The position numbers and the translations under genes were made by a program. The notes under the pieces are model-generated. The model ran no database searches and had not been told where the DNA came from. It was given only the letters and a program-made list of their open reading frames with translations. Shown here one piece after another: positions 42,321-50,472 of a DNA stretch of 52,660 nucleotides (the first letter of the stretch is position 1; the number at the start of each line of letters is the position of its first letter). Origin of the DNA: Micromonospora alfalfae (GTDB lineage: Bacteria; Actinomycetota; Actinomycetes; Mycobacteriales; Micromonosporaceae); contig NZ_JAKKFH010000029.1 of the NCBI RefSeq assembly GCF_022230925.1, positions 1 through 52,660 on the forward strand, given 5' to 3'.

Positions 42321-43313
42321 ATGACCACGGGGGAGCTACGCCCGGACGACGCGTCCGACCCGGCCGAATTCGTCGAGATGCTGCGCCAGCTCAAGGACCG
42401 GTCGGGGCTCACCTACCGGCAACTGGAGCAGCGTGCCGCGTCGACAGGCGACGTGCTGGCCCGCAGCACCGCTGCGGACATCCTGCGCCGATCCACACTG
42501 CCGCGCCCGGAGGTGGTGGCCGCGTTCGTGCGGGCGTGCGGCGCGGGAGATCAGGTCGAGACGTGGCTGGCCGCCCGGCACCGCCTCACGGCAGGTCAGT
42601 TGGCCCCGCCGCCCCCGGCAACGGACCCACCACCGCTCGACGCGGTCACGACAGTGGCCCCGGAGCACTCCGGCCCGGCCCGCCCACGCTGGTTCGCGCG
42701 GCCCGCGCCGCTGGCGCTGCTCGTCGTCGCCCTGCTGGCCACGCTCGGCGTGGGCTTCTGGATCGAGCGACGCGACGACGAGCAGGGAAAGGCCGCGCAC
42801 ACCACCGATCCGACCGCGTCGGCGGGAAACGGTGCCCGATTGCCGAGCGGGGGGCCCAGTCAGATCCGCCCCGTCCGCAGCCCGCACCTCTGCCTCACCG
42901 AGGGCCGCGATCGCACCGGCCAGTACACCAAGGAGATAGCGGTCCAGCGGCCCTGCACAGAGGCCACCCCACCGGACACCTCGCTGGAACCGGTGGCCGA
43001 CGGAATGTTCTTCATCCAGTGGGTCCACCCGGTGCTCGGGAAGGGTTGCCTCACCATCCGCGACGAGGACCCCGGCCGGAACCTGCTCGAACCCTGGGAC
43101 GAGAAGGACTGCAGCGCGAACAGGCCGAAGCAGGTGTTCCACTTCGAACCGACCGGCGCGACGCCCGACTCGTACCGCATCCGGCCCGACCGTAGCGAGT
43201 TGTGCGTCGGCCTGCGCGACGACGACAGCGACGGGGCGGACGCGGCGCTGGTCGAGCCGTGCACCGGCGGCCTGGATCAGGTGTTCCTGGTCAACGCGCT
43301 GCCCGGGAACTGA
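42321..43313 (+). CDS. Membrane-spanning HTH protein with an external ricin-like domain
   Basis: The 330-residue protein begins with an HTH domain homologous to that of the divergent gene (EFVEMLRQLKDRSGLTYRQL and STAADILRRSTLPRPEVVAAFVRACG). A proline-rich linker, one membrane helix (PLALLVVALLATLGVGFWI, about residues 130-150) and an external domain with about six cysteines follow (HLCLTEGRD, RPCTEATPP, GCLTIRD, DCSANRP, ELCVGLRD, EPCTGG). That spacing of paired cysteines and the ending DQVFLV suggest a diverged beta-trefoil (ricin-like). The long frame open upstream of 42321 is a shadow. It probably senses a sugar or wall fragment outside and acts on DNA inside. Confidence 0.8.
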   Translation: MTTGELRPDDASDPAEFVEMLRQLKDRSGLTYRQLEQRAASTGDVLARSTAADILRRSTLPRPEVVAAFVRACGAGDQVETWLAARHRLTAGQLAPPPPATDPPPLDAVTTVAPEHSGPARPRWFARPAPLALLVVALLATLGVGFWIERRDDEQGKAAHTTDPTASAGNGARLPSGGPSQIRPVRSPHLCLTEGRDRTGQYTKEIAVQRPCTEATPPDTSLEPVADGMFFIQWVHPVLGKGCLTIRDEDPGRNLLEPWDEKDCSANRPKQVFHFEPTGATPDSYRIRPDRSELCVGLRDDDSDGADAALVEPCTGGLDQVFLVNALPGN

Positions 43314-43325
43314 CGTCGGCGCCGC

Positions 43326-43940
43326 TCAGCGGGCGGGTGGCACCTGATCCCAGCCGGCGGGCAGCGGGGGCGCCGTCCAGTCAGGGTCGGGCTGCCAGGT
43401 GGCCCACGACGGGTCCCACCAGCGCTCACCGCCATCGAGCAGGGCGGCGATCCGGTCACCCTCGGCCTGGATGGCGTCCGCCATGCCCGGGTAGCGCCCC
43501 TCGACGAGGCGCTGGGCGAACATCTCCACGTCCTTCCAGACGTACCGGTCGGCGTCCGCGGCCCACCACAGGTCCAGCTCGTGGTCCAGGGTGTCCACAC
43601 CGATCGGGGTACGCCGCACCGGGTCCTGGAGGTTGAAGTACCAGCCGGCGAAGTCGCGCCCCGGCCCGGTCCAGAACACGTCGATCGAGTGCGCCTCACC
43701 GGGGCGTTGCAGCATCAGCTTGCCGTGCCCGGACCAGGAGCGGTGCCCGTTGACCTCCCACGGGTGCCGCCCGCAGGGGAAGACGCCAGTGTCCGGGAAG
43801 CCGAACTCGGCCCCCGGTGGGAGGTAGAGGGCGAGCAGGTCGGGCGAATCCTCGACGCAGATCGTCGGGCAGCCGAACCAGACCTCACCCCGCAACACCT
43901 CACGCCGCACCACAGTGTCCCCAGCCGCAAACCGCTCCAC
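43326..43940 (-). CDS. DUF402 family protein (possible phosphohydrolase)
   Basis: The 204-residue protein matches the DUF402 / FomD-like pattern: GDTVVRREVLRGEVWFGCP, then DLLALYLPPGAEF, FWTGPGRDFAGWYFNLQDP, RRTPIGVDTLDHELDLWW (parts) and the acidic stretch WKDVEMFAQRLVEGRY. The acidic residues after DTLDHELD are the probable divalent metal ligands. Some relatives hydrolyse nucleoside diphosphates or CMP-linked phosphonates. I chose the GTG at 43940 because GGAGGGGG stands six bases upstream. No partner gene is recognisable nearby. Confidence 0.88.
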   Translation of the reverse strand: MERFAAGDTVVRREVLRGEVWFGCPTICVEDSPDLLALYLPPGAEFGFPDTGVFPCGRHPWEVNGHRSWSGHGKLMLQRPGEAHSIDVFWTGPGRDFAGWYFNLQDPVRRTPIGVDTLDHELDLWWAADADRYVWKDVEMFAQRLVEGRYPGMADAIQAEGDRIAALLDGGERWWDPSWATWQPDPDWTAPPLPAGWDQVPPAR

Positions 43941-43983
43941 CCCGCACCCCCTCCTCACTCGCCGCCACAGCCCCGCCCCCCGG

Positions 43984-44060
43984 CCGCGATCTTGCACTTT
44001 CTGTTGAGGATATGCCCCGCGATGAGCCGGTCTGTCGGGTCAGAAAGTGCAAGATCGCGG
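43984..44060. repeat. 77-bp palindromic intergenic element, copy 2
   Basis: The terminal arms are perfect 20-bp inverted repeats (CCGCGATCTTGCACTTTCTG at 43984-44003 and its complement at 44041-44060) around a 37-base interior. It is a close relative of the 76-bp element at 22461-22536. It lies between the DUF402 gene start and the yebC stop, both on the minus strand. Confidence 0.85.
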
Positions 44061-44091
44061 CGGGGTGAGGCGGGGCGGGGGCGGTGCGGGG

Positions 44092-44844
44092 TCAGGCGTC
44101 GACCGCCGCCATCACGTCGTCGCTGACGTCGAAGTTGGCGTAGACGTTCTGGACGTCGTCACAGTCCTCAAGGACGTCGATCAGTTTGAAGATCTTGCGG
44201 GCGCCCTCTTCGTCCAGCGGCACGTTGACGCTGGGGATCAGGGAGGACTCGGCCGACTCGTACTCGATGCCGGCGTCCTGCAACGCCGTGCGCACCGGGA
44301 TCAGGTCGGTCGGCTCGGAGACCACCTCGTACGCCTCGCCGATGTCGTTGACCTCTTCGGCGCCGGCGTCCAGGACGGCCAGCATCACGTCGTCCTCGCT
44401 GGTGCCCTCCTTGGGGACGATCACCACGCCCTTGCGGGAGAACATGTACGACACCGAGCCGGCGTCGGCGAGCGAGCCACCGTTGCGGGTCAGCGCGGTC
44501 CGTACCTCGGTCGCCGCGCGGTTGCGGTTGTCGGTGAGGCACTCGATGAGCATGGCGACGCCGCTCGGGCCGTACCCCTCATACATGATCGTCTGCCAGT
44601 CGGCGCCGCCGGCCTCCAGGCCGGAGCCGCGCTTGACGGCGCGATCGATGTTGTCGTTCGGCACCGAACTCTTCTTCGCCTTCTGGATGGCGTCGAAGAG
44701 CGTCGGGTTACCGGAGGGGTCACCGCCGCCGGTCCGCGCGGCCACCTCGACGTTCTTGATCAGCTTGGCGAACATCTTGCCGCGCTTGGCGTCGATGACG
44801 GCCTTCTTGTGCTTGGTCGTCGCCCACTTTGAGTGGCCGGACAT
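44092..44844 (-). CDS. yebC: YebC/PmpR family protein
   Basis: The 250-residue protein has the invariant start MSGHSKWATTKHKKAVIDAKRG and the middle block YEGYGPSGVAMLIECLTDNRNRAA (both quoted in short parts: SGHSKW, YEGYGP). It has family length. Recent work on relatives points to a role in translation, easing stalls at proline runs, rather than simple transcription control. GGAGGTAG stands just before the ATG. It lies downstream of pdxS-pdxT on the same strand, as in mycobacteria. Confidence 0.95.
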   Translation of the reverse strand: MSGHSKWATTKHKKAVIDAKRGKMFAKLIKNVEVAARTGGGDPSGNPTLFDAIQKAKKSSVPNDNIDRAVKRGSGLEAGGADWQTIMYEGYGPSGVAMLIECLTDNRNRAATEVRTALTRNGGSLADAGSVSYMFSRKGVVIVPKEGTSEDDVMLAVLDAGAEEVNDIGEAYEVVSEPTDLIPVRTALQDAGIEYESAESSLIPSVNVPLDEEGARKIFKLIDVLEDCDDVQNVYANFDVSDDVMAAVDA

Positions 44845-45127
44845 CTTCTACCTCCGTTGCTACCCGCCGTCTGCATCGACCGCACCGCTCACGCCCTGCT
44901 CCCGCCGGCGCACGCGGAGGTGCCGGTCAGCTCTGGTGGAAGCAGTGGCGGGCAGATGGCCCTGCCGAATCTCCGCAATCCTACCGACGTCCCCCCGGTC
45001 CCTGTCATGCACCGCGCACGGCACTACCGCCCGGCCCCGACGGACCAGGGCAGACGGGACAAAAATCCCCGGACGAAGCCACCACCGCGGCGAGCATCAT
45101 GGACAGCCCGGCGCGGTCGGCCGCCGT
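44845..45127. other. Intergenic region pdxT-yebC without a recognised feature
   Basis: These 283 bases lie between the yebC start and the pdxT stop. Apart from the yebC ribosome-binding site and a short AT-rich run near 45060 (GACAAAAAT), I see no gene, repeat or convincing terminator. In mycobacteria some genes can lie at this place; none is visible here. Confidence 0.5.
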
Positions 45128-45733
45128 TCAGCACACGGCGCGGACCAGGTCCACGAAGTACGCGTGGACCCGCACGTCGCCGGTGAGCTCCGGGTGGAAC
45201 GAGGTGGCCACCAGGTTGCCCTGTCGCACCGCCACGATCCGGTCGGCGGCCGGACCGTCGGACACCACCCCGATGACCTCGACGCCGGCACCGACCCGCT
45301 CGACCCACGGCGCGCGGATGAACACCGCGTGGAACGGCTCGCCCGGCACCCCGACGACGGTCACCGGGGCCTCGAACGAGTCGACCTGCCGGCCGAAGGC
45401 GTTGCGCCGCACGGTCATGTCGATGCCGGCGAAACCCCGCTGATCGGGTCGACCGTCGAGCACCTCGGTCGCCAACATGATCATTCCGGCGCAGGAGCCG
45501 TAGACCGGCATGCCGTCGGCGATCCGCTTGTCGATCGGCTCGCGCATCTCGAAGATGTCGGCGAGCTTGCTCATCGTGGTGGACTCGCCGCCCGGGATGA
45601 CCAGGCCGTCGACCACGTCCAGCTCCGCCGGACGGCGGACCGGGCGGGCGTCCGCGCCCGCCGCGGCCAGCGCCGCCACGTGCTCGCGAACGTCGCCCTG
45701 GAGCGCGAGCACACCGATCACGGGTGCCGTCAT
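45128..45733 (-). CDS. pdxT: Pyridoxal 5'-phosphate synthase glutaminase subunit PdxT
   Basis: The 201-residue class I glutaminase supplies ammonia to PdxS. The nucleophile Cys is in YGSCAGMI; GGESTTM forms the oxyanion region; the catalytic His-Glu pair is SFHPELT. It has family length. The gene lies 43 bases after pdxS, on the same strand. Confidence 0.96.
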   Translation of the reverse strand: MTAPVIGVLALQGDVREHVAALAAAGADARPVRRPAELDVVDGLVIPGGESTTMSKLADIFEMREPIDKRIADGMPVYGSCAGMIMLATEVLDGRPDQRGFAGIDMTVRRNAFGRQVDSFEAPVTVVGVPGEPFHAVFIRAPWVERVGAGVEVIGVVSDGPAADRIVAVRQGNLVATSFHPELTGDVRVHAYFVDLVRAVC

Positions 45734-45776
45734 TGTCGCACCGTTCCCCTCCGCGTCCGCCGTCCGGAAAGAGCGC

Positions 45777-46694
45777 TCACCAACCGCGCTCGGCCAGGCG
45801 GTGCGGCTGCGGGATCTCGTCGACGTTGATGCCGACCATCGCCTCGCCGAGGCCCCGGGACACCTTGGCCAGCACGTCCGGGTCGTCGTGGAAGGTGGTC
45901 GCCTTGACGATCGCGGCGGCCCGCTGAGCCGGGTTGCCCGCCTTGAAGATGCCGGAACCGACGAAGACGCCCTCCGCGCCGAGCTGCATCATCATCGCCG
46001 CGTCGGCCGGCGTGGCGATCCCGCCCGCGGTGAACAGCACCACCGGCAGCTTGCCGCTCTCGGCGACCTCCTTGACCAGCTCGTACGGGGCCTGCAACTC
46101 CTTGGCCGCGACGTACAGCTCGTCGGTCGGCAGCGAGGCCAACCGACGGATCTCCTGACGGATCTTGCGCATGTGGGTGGTGGCGTTGGAGACGTCACCG
46201 GTGCCCGCCTCGCCCTTGGAGCGGATCATCGCCGCGCCCTCGGTGATCCGGCGCAGCGCCTCGCCCAGGTTGGTCGCGCCACAGACGAAGGGCACTGTGA
46301 ACGCCCACTTGTCGATGTGGTTCGCGTAGTCGGCAGGGGTCAGCACCTCCGACTCGTCGACGTAGTCCACGCCGAGCGACTGGAGGATCTGCGCCTCGAC
46401 GAAGTGGCCGATGCGGGCCTTGGCCATCACCGGGATGGAGACCGCCTCGATGATCCCGTCGATCATGTCGGGGTCGCTCATCCGGGACACTCCGCCCTGC
46501 GCGCGGATGTCGGCGGGCACCCGCTCCAGGGCCATCACCGCGACGGCGCCGGCGTCCTCAGCGATCTTGGCCTGCTCGGCGTTGACGACATCCATGATCA
46601 CGCCGCCCTTGAGCATCTCGGCCATGCCACGCTTCACGCGGGCGGTGCCGACGACGGGGGCGGTACCGGTGTTCGACGCGGTGTTTTCGGGCAC
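45777..46694 (-). CDS. pdxS: Pyridoxal 5'-phosphate synthase subunit PdxS
   Basis: The 305-residue TIM-barrel enzyme makes PLP from ribose 5-phosphate, glyceraldehyde 3-phosphate and ammonia. Landmarks are GTARVKRGMAEMLKGGVIMDV (parts), IPVMAKARIGHFVEAQIL, the Lys of FTVPFVCGATNLGEAL and VLFTAGGIATPADAAMM. The GTG start is preceded by AGGAG at nine bases. It works as a 12+12 complex with PdxT, encoded next. Confidence 0.97.
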   Translation of the reverse strand: MPENTASNTGTAPVVGTARVKRGMAEMLKGGVIMDVVNAEQAKIAEDAGAVAVMALERVPADIRAQGGVSRMSDPDMIDGIIEAVSIPVMAKARIGHFVEAQILQSLGVDYVDESEVLTPADYANHIDKWAFTVPFVCGATNLGEALRRITEGAAMIRSKGEAGTGDVSNATTHMRKIRQEIRRLASLPTDELYVAAKELQAPYELVKEVAESGKLPVVLFTAGGIATPADAAMMMQLGAEGVFVGSGIFKAGNPAQRAAAIVKATTFHDDPDVLAKVSRGLGEAMVGINVDEIPQPHRLAERGW

Positions 46695-46852
46695 GGGTCA
46701 TCGCTCCTTGGACATGCTCTGGGGGTGGCAGCGAAATGCTACGCGCGGTTCAACACCGCGCCGACAGCCAATCAGACCCCCGGTGGCCTGCACTGTGGCA
46801 GTGGTCACCAGCCCGCCCGGACCGTCCGGGAGCAGGCGGCGACCCTCGGAGC

Positions 46853-47356
46853 TCAGGCGGCGGGGACGTCCGCCGGCACGACGAGGGTCGGGTCGTCGAT
46901 GTCGAAGTAGCGCGGCCACTCCCGGCCCCGCCCCATCCGCAACAGGCGCACCAGCGGCCGGCTGCGCGCCGAGCGGGCGTCGCGGACCAGATCGGTGTGC
47001 ACCTGCCGGGACAACGCGAGCCGACGACTCGCGGCGATGACCGCCGCACAGTCCGGGTCGCCCGAATCCAACTGGACGCCGCGCAACTGCCGGGTGAGGT
47101 CGTTCTCCGCGGCCTCCCGCTCGTCCGGGCTGGCGTCCAGGGCGATCCGGGCCGCCGCGTACAGCTCGACGCCGAAGCGCCGCTCAGCCAGGACCGCGGC
47201 CGCCGCCGCGCGGCGCAACAGGTGGGCGTCGAGGGCCCGGGCCGCCAGCTCCGCGCGGCCCTGTAGTCGCTCGACCCGGCCGGCGGTCCAGATGAGGTAC
47301 GCCGCGACCAGCCCCACGACCACGATCGCGGCCACCACCCACCACATGTGCGGCAT
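46853..47356 (-). CDS. Single-pass membrane protein of unknown function in the PIM locus
   Basis: The protein of about 167 residues has an N-terminal membrane helix (WWVVAAIVVVGLVAAYLIW), then a long helical, Arg/Ala-rich cytoplasmic region (RLQGRAELAARALDAHLLRRAA) with a LemA-like character and an ordered end (WPRYFDIDDPTLVVPADV). No family was recognised with confidence. I chose the ATG at 47356 over the open upstream stretch because the hydrophobic helix then begins at once. It lies between pimA and pdxS on the same strand. In M. tuberculosis a different small gene (Nudix) occupies this place, by my recollection. Confidence 0.7.
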   Translation of the reverse strand: MPHMWWVVAAIVVVGLVAAYLIWTAGRVERLQGRAELAARALDAHLLRRAAAAAVLAERRFGVELYAAARIALDASPDEREAAENDLTRQLRGVQLDSGDPDCAAVIAASRRLALSRQVHTDLVRDARSARSRPLVRLLRMGRGREWPRYFDIDDPTLVVPADVPAA

Positions 47357-47437
47357 CGTAGTGCTGCTCCGTTTCGTCCGATTGGGCGCGGCCGAACCGG
47401 TCCCGCCGGTCACCACCGCACCATCCGTCACACCGGC

Positions 47438-48598
47438 TCAGCCCAGCCCCACCCATTCCTGGTCGATGACCCGCCCGTCGGTTGCCTCGATCGCCGCTGC
47501 GTATACCTCCAGAACGCGGCGGGCAACCACCGGCCAGTCGAAATTCGCCACCACCTGATCGCCGCAGGCGCTCAGCGTGGCCCGCCCGGCCGGGTCGTCC
47601 AGCAGCTCGGCCAGCACGGCACGCAGCCCCACCGGATCGCCGGTGGGGAAGAGCCGACCGGCCCGCCCACCGTCGAGCACCCGCCGGAAGGCGTCCAGAT
47701 CACTGGCGACGACAGTCGTACCCGCGGCGAGGGCCTCGGTGAGGATCATGCCGAACGACTCACCACCGGTGTTCGGTGCGACGTAGAGGTGCACACTGCG
47801 CAGCATGCGCGCCTTGTCCGCTTCGCTGACCAGGCCGAGGAACGTGATCCGCTCGTGCAGTTCGGCCGGGAACTGGTCGTACAGGTCGTCGGGGTCACCC
47901 GGGCCGGCGACGAGCAACCGCAGACCGGGCCGGGTGGCGGCCAACGCCACGAACGCGTCGCGCAGCACCGGGAAGCCCTTGCGTGCCTCGGTGAACCGGC
48001 CCAGGAAGCCGAGCGTGCCGCCGGTGCCGGCCGCGCACTCCCCCGGCCAGCCCGGCAACGGCTCGGCGTCGGCGAACTTGGCCACCGCCACCCCGTTGGG
48101 GATCTCCACCGCCCCGCCGTCCATGTGCTCGACCTGCACCTTGCGGGCCAGCGCGCTCACAGCGATCCGGGCCGTGATCCGCTCCAACACGATCTGGAGC
48201 ACACCCTGCGCGGCGGCGAGGACCCGCGAACGGGTCATCGCGGTGTGGAACGTGGCCACCACCGGGCCACGGGCGGAGAGCACGGCCAGCAGCGACAGGC
48301 TCAGCGTGAGCGGCTCGTGCACGTGCAGCACGTCGAAGTCACCGTTGGTGATCCACCGCCGTACCCGGGCGGTCGACACCGGGCCGAACGCGATCCGGGC
48401 CACCGAACCGTTGTACGGCAGCGGAACTGCCCGCCCGGCGGACACCACGTACTCCGGCAGCGGCGAATCCTCGTCGGCCGGCGCGAGCACGCTCACCTCG
48501 TGGCCCAGCGCGATCAGCGCCTCGGCGAGGTCCATGACGTGGTTCTGCACCCCGCCGGGCACGTCGAAGGAGTACGGGCACACGATGCCGATCCGCAT
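47438..48598 (-). CDS. pimA: Phosphatidylinositol alpha-mannosyltransferase PimA (GT4)
   Basis: The 386-residue protein has the GT-B/GT4 layout: N-terminal MRIGIVCPYSFDVPGGVQNHV (parts: PYSFDVPGGVQNHV is the PimA signature with the donor-loop glycines), HVHEPLTLS, and the C-terminal FLGRFTEARKGF, PNTGGESFGMILTEALAAG with the ExFG-E motif for GDP-mannose. It adds the first mannose to phosphatidylinositol at the inner membrane face. It starts 16 bases after the acyltransferase gene in the order pgsA-acyltransferase-pimA, as in mycobacteria. Confidence 0.93.
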   Translation of the reverse strand: MRIGIVCPYSFDVPGGVQNHVMDLAEALIALGHEVSVLAPADEDSPLPEYVVSAGRAVPLPYNGSVARIAFGPVSTARVRRWITNGDFDVLHVHEPLTLSLSLLAVLSARGPVVATFHTAMTRSRVLAAAQGVLQIVLERITARIAVSALARKVQVEHMDGGAVEIPNGVAVAKFADAEPLPGWPGECAAGTGGTLGFLGRFTEARKGFPVLRDAFVALAATRPGLRLLVAGPGDPDDLYDQFPAELHERITFLGLVSEADKARMLRSVHLYVAPNTGGESFGMILTEALAAGTTVVASDLDAFRRVLDGGRAGRLFPTGDPVGLRAVLAELLDDPAGRATLSACGDQVVANFDWPVVARRVLEVYAAAIEATDGRVIDQEWVGLG

Positions 48599-48614
48599 CT
48601 GTCAGCCCACCTCC

Positions 48615-49547
48615 TCAGGCCGGGCCGGAGGCCGACGAGGGCAGCGCCGCGCCCGCCCCCGACCTCGCCTGGTCCAGCCACATCCGCTGCAACATGTGCC
48701 AGTCTTCCGGATGCCGGGCGATACCCGCGGCCAGACGGTCGGCGATCAGCTGGGTCAGCGACCGGACCCGCTGGTCCAGTGGCCCCGCCTCGGGGCCGGG
48801 CACCGGCAGCGGGCCAGCCAGCGACGCACAGGCGGCGTCCGGTTCGTACCACATCGAGGCCACGTAGAGCGGCGCGCCGGTGTGCAACGCGAGCAGCGCC
48901 GGCCCGGCGGGCATCCGGGTCTTCGCGCCGAAGAAGTCCACCTCCACCCCCCGGGCGGAGAGATCACGGTCGGCCAGCAACGGCACCACCGCGCCGGCCC
49001 GAAGCCGGTCCAGCAGCACGTCGAACGCCGGACGCGGCCCACCGTGGGTCGGCAGGATCTCCATGCCCAGCTCAGCGCGGAAGGCCATGAAACGCCGGTA
49101 CACGCCCTCCGGCTTGAGCCGTTCCATGACAGTGGTGATCGGCCAACCGGTGGCCGCCACCCAGGCGCCCGCGGCGTCCCAGTTGCCGGCGTGCGGCAGG
49201 GCCACCACCGCGCCCCGGCCGGCGGCCACGTCAGCGGCGAGCAGCTCGGCGCCGTCGAGCCGGAAATTGGACAGGATCTGCGACCGGCTCAACCCGGGCA
49301 GCCGGAACGCCTCCATCCAGTACCTGGCGTACGAGCGCAACCCGCGCTTGACGAGATCGTCCAGCTCGGCCTCGGACAGCTCCGGGCCGACCACCCGACG
49401 CAGGTTCGCGCGCAGTCGGGCCGTACCCCCGTTGGGGCGGCGATGGGCGCGGTCCGCGCCCGCCTGGAACGCCGCCGCCACCACCGGCCGGGGTAGCGCG
49501 CGGACCACCCGCCACCCGGCGATGTAGCCCAGCTCGGTGAGGTTCAC
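48615..49547 (-). CDS. Phosphatidylinositol mannoside acyltransferase (LpxL-like)
   Basis: The protein of about 310 residues belongs to the lysophospholipid acyltransferase family: the catalytic HX4D motif is ALPHAGNWDAAG, followed by the acceptor block LLADRDLSARGVEVDFFGA and PAGPALLALHTGAPL. It is the counterpart of PatA (Rv2611c), which acylates PIM. I chose the GTG at 49547, which begins at the conserved NLTELGYIAGWRVVRALP. This start has no Shine-Dalgarno sequence; it overlaps the stop of a 17-codon ORF (GTGA), so its translation may depend on that ORF. Confidence 0.9.
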   Translation of the reverse strand: MNLTELGYIAGWRVVRALPRPVVAAAFQAGADRAHRRPNGGTARLRANLRRVVGPELSEAELDDLVKRGLRSYARYWMEAFRLPGLSRSQILSNFRLDGAELLAADVAAGRGAVVALPHAGNWDAAGAWVAATGWPITTVMERLKPEGVYRRFMAFRAELGMEILPTHGGPRPAFDVLLDRLRAGAVVPLLADRDLSARGVEVDFFGAKTRMPAGPALLALHTGAPLYVASMWYEPDAACASLAGPLPVPGPEAGPLDQRVRSLTQLIADRLAAGIARHPEDWHMLQRMWLDQARSGAGAALPSSASGPA

Positions 49548-49597
49548 GCGACTCGGCCGCCGGTCGTCAGACGCCGGGGCACCGGCACGGCACTCAT
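49544..49597 (-). CDS. 17-codon bridging ORF between pgsA and the acyltransferase gene
   Basis: The ORF MSAVPVPRRLTTGGRVA begins in an ATGA overlap with the pgsA stop and ends in a GTGA overlap with the acyltransferase GTG. Its frame differs from the acyltransferase gene. It could carry ribosomes across the 47-base gap. It might also be chance; only the two exact overlaps support it. Confidence 0.4.
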   Translation of the reverse strand: MSAVPVPRRLTTGGRVA

Positions 49598-50223
49598 GCC
49601 TGGCCGTCCGGCTGGAGCTGCTGGGCCTGGCGGTAGACGTGCGCCATCCGCTGCCCCACCGTGAAGATCGACACGGCGGCGAGCAGCCAGAGCGCGATCT
49701 CCAGGGCCGGATCGACGCCGACACCGGTGAGGATGCCGCCGACCCCGACGATCAGCAGTCGTTCGGTGCGCTCGGCGATGCCCACGTTGCAGGTCATGCC
49801 GAGCCCTTCGGCGCGGGCCTTGACGTAGGAGACGAGGCCTCCGACGGCCAGGCAGACCAACGCTGCGGCCACCCCGGAGTGGTCGCCCTGCGTGGCCAGC
49901 CAGTACGCGACAGCGCCGAAGACGGCGCTGTCGGCTACCCGGTCCATGCTTGAGTCGAGGAACGCGCCGAACCTGGTGGAGCCGCCGCTCATCCGGGCCA
50001 TCGTCCCGTCGAGCAGGTCGGTGAGCGCGAACAGGGTGACAATCAACGCGCCCGCGACCAGGTGGCCGCGGGCACCGAAGCCGAGCGCGCCGACGAGCAC
50101 ACCAACGGTGCCCGCGACGGTGACGGCATTGGGGGTGACGCCCGCGCGCAGCAGGGCGCGGGCAATCGGCTCGACGACGCGGGTCATCCCCGCGCGGGCC
50201 GACACTTGGAAGATCTTCGCCAT
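49594..50223 (-). CDS. pgsA: CDP-alcohol phosphatidyltransferase (phosphatidylinositol phosphate synthase)
   Basis: The 209-residue membrane enzyme has the complete CDP-OH-P motif D-x2-DG-x2-AR-x8-G-x3-D-x3-D, here DLLDGTMARMSGG then TRFGAFLDSSMDRVAD. It probably makes phosphatidylinositol phosphate from CDP-diacylglycerol and inositol 1-phosphate, as PgsA1 does in mycobacteria; the gene name follows that usage. Six membrane helices are visible. GGGGA five bases before the ATG at 50223 supports the start. It heads the PIM operon. Confidence 0.93.
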   Translation of the reverse strand: MAKIFQVSARAGMTRVVEPIARALLRAGVTPNAVTVAGTVGVLVGALGFGARGHLVAGALIVTLFALTDLLDGTMARMSGGSTRFGAFLDSSMDRVADSAVFGAVAYWLATQGDHSGVAAALVCLAVGGLVSYVKARAEGLGMTCNVGIAERTERLLIVGVGGILTGVGVDPALEIALWLLAAVSIFTVGQRMAHVYRQAQQLQPDGQA

Positions 50224-50472
50224 GGCGGTCCCCACGATAACGGTCCGCCCAGCTCCGGCGATACGGACGGTACCGCCGACCCGCCCGGGGGAGGCTTGTG
50301 CCTACCCGGCAACGGGTGTGAGATCGGGTCGGGAGGTGAGCCAGCTCACCCGTCCACCCGTCCCGTTCCCGCTGTGCAGCAGACCACCGGAGGATATCGC
50401 CGCGCACTCGCCCCGGGCCGCTACCCGTCGCGCGGCGGTCGCCACCACCACCGGCTGAGGGAGGTGCGCCCC
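50224..50472. promoter_or_regulatory. Divergent promoter region pgsA / EF-G2 gene
   Basis: This 249-base gap lies between divergent genes. GGGAGGTG at 50459-50466 is the ribosome-binding site for the EF-G2 gene. No palindrome or ORF stood out to me. Confidence 0.4.
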
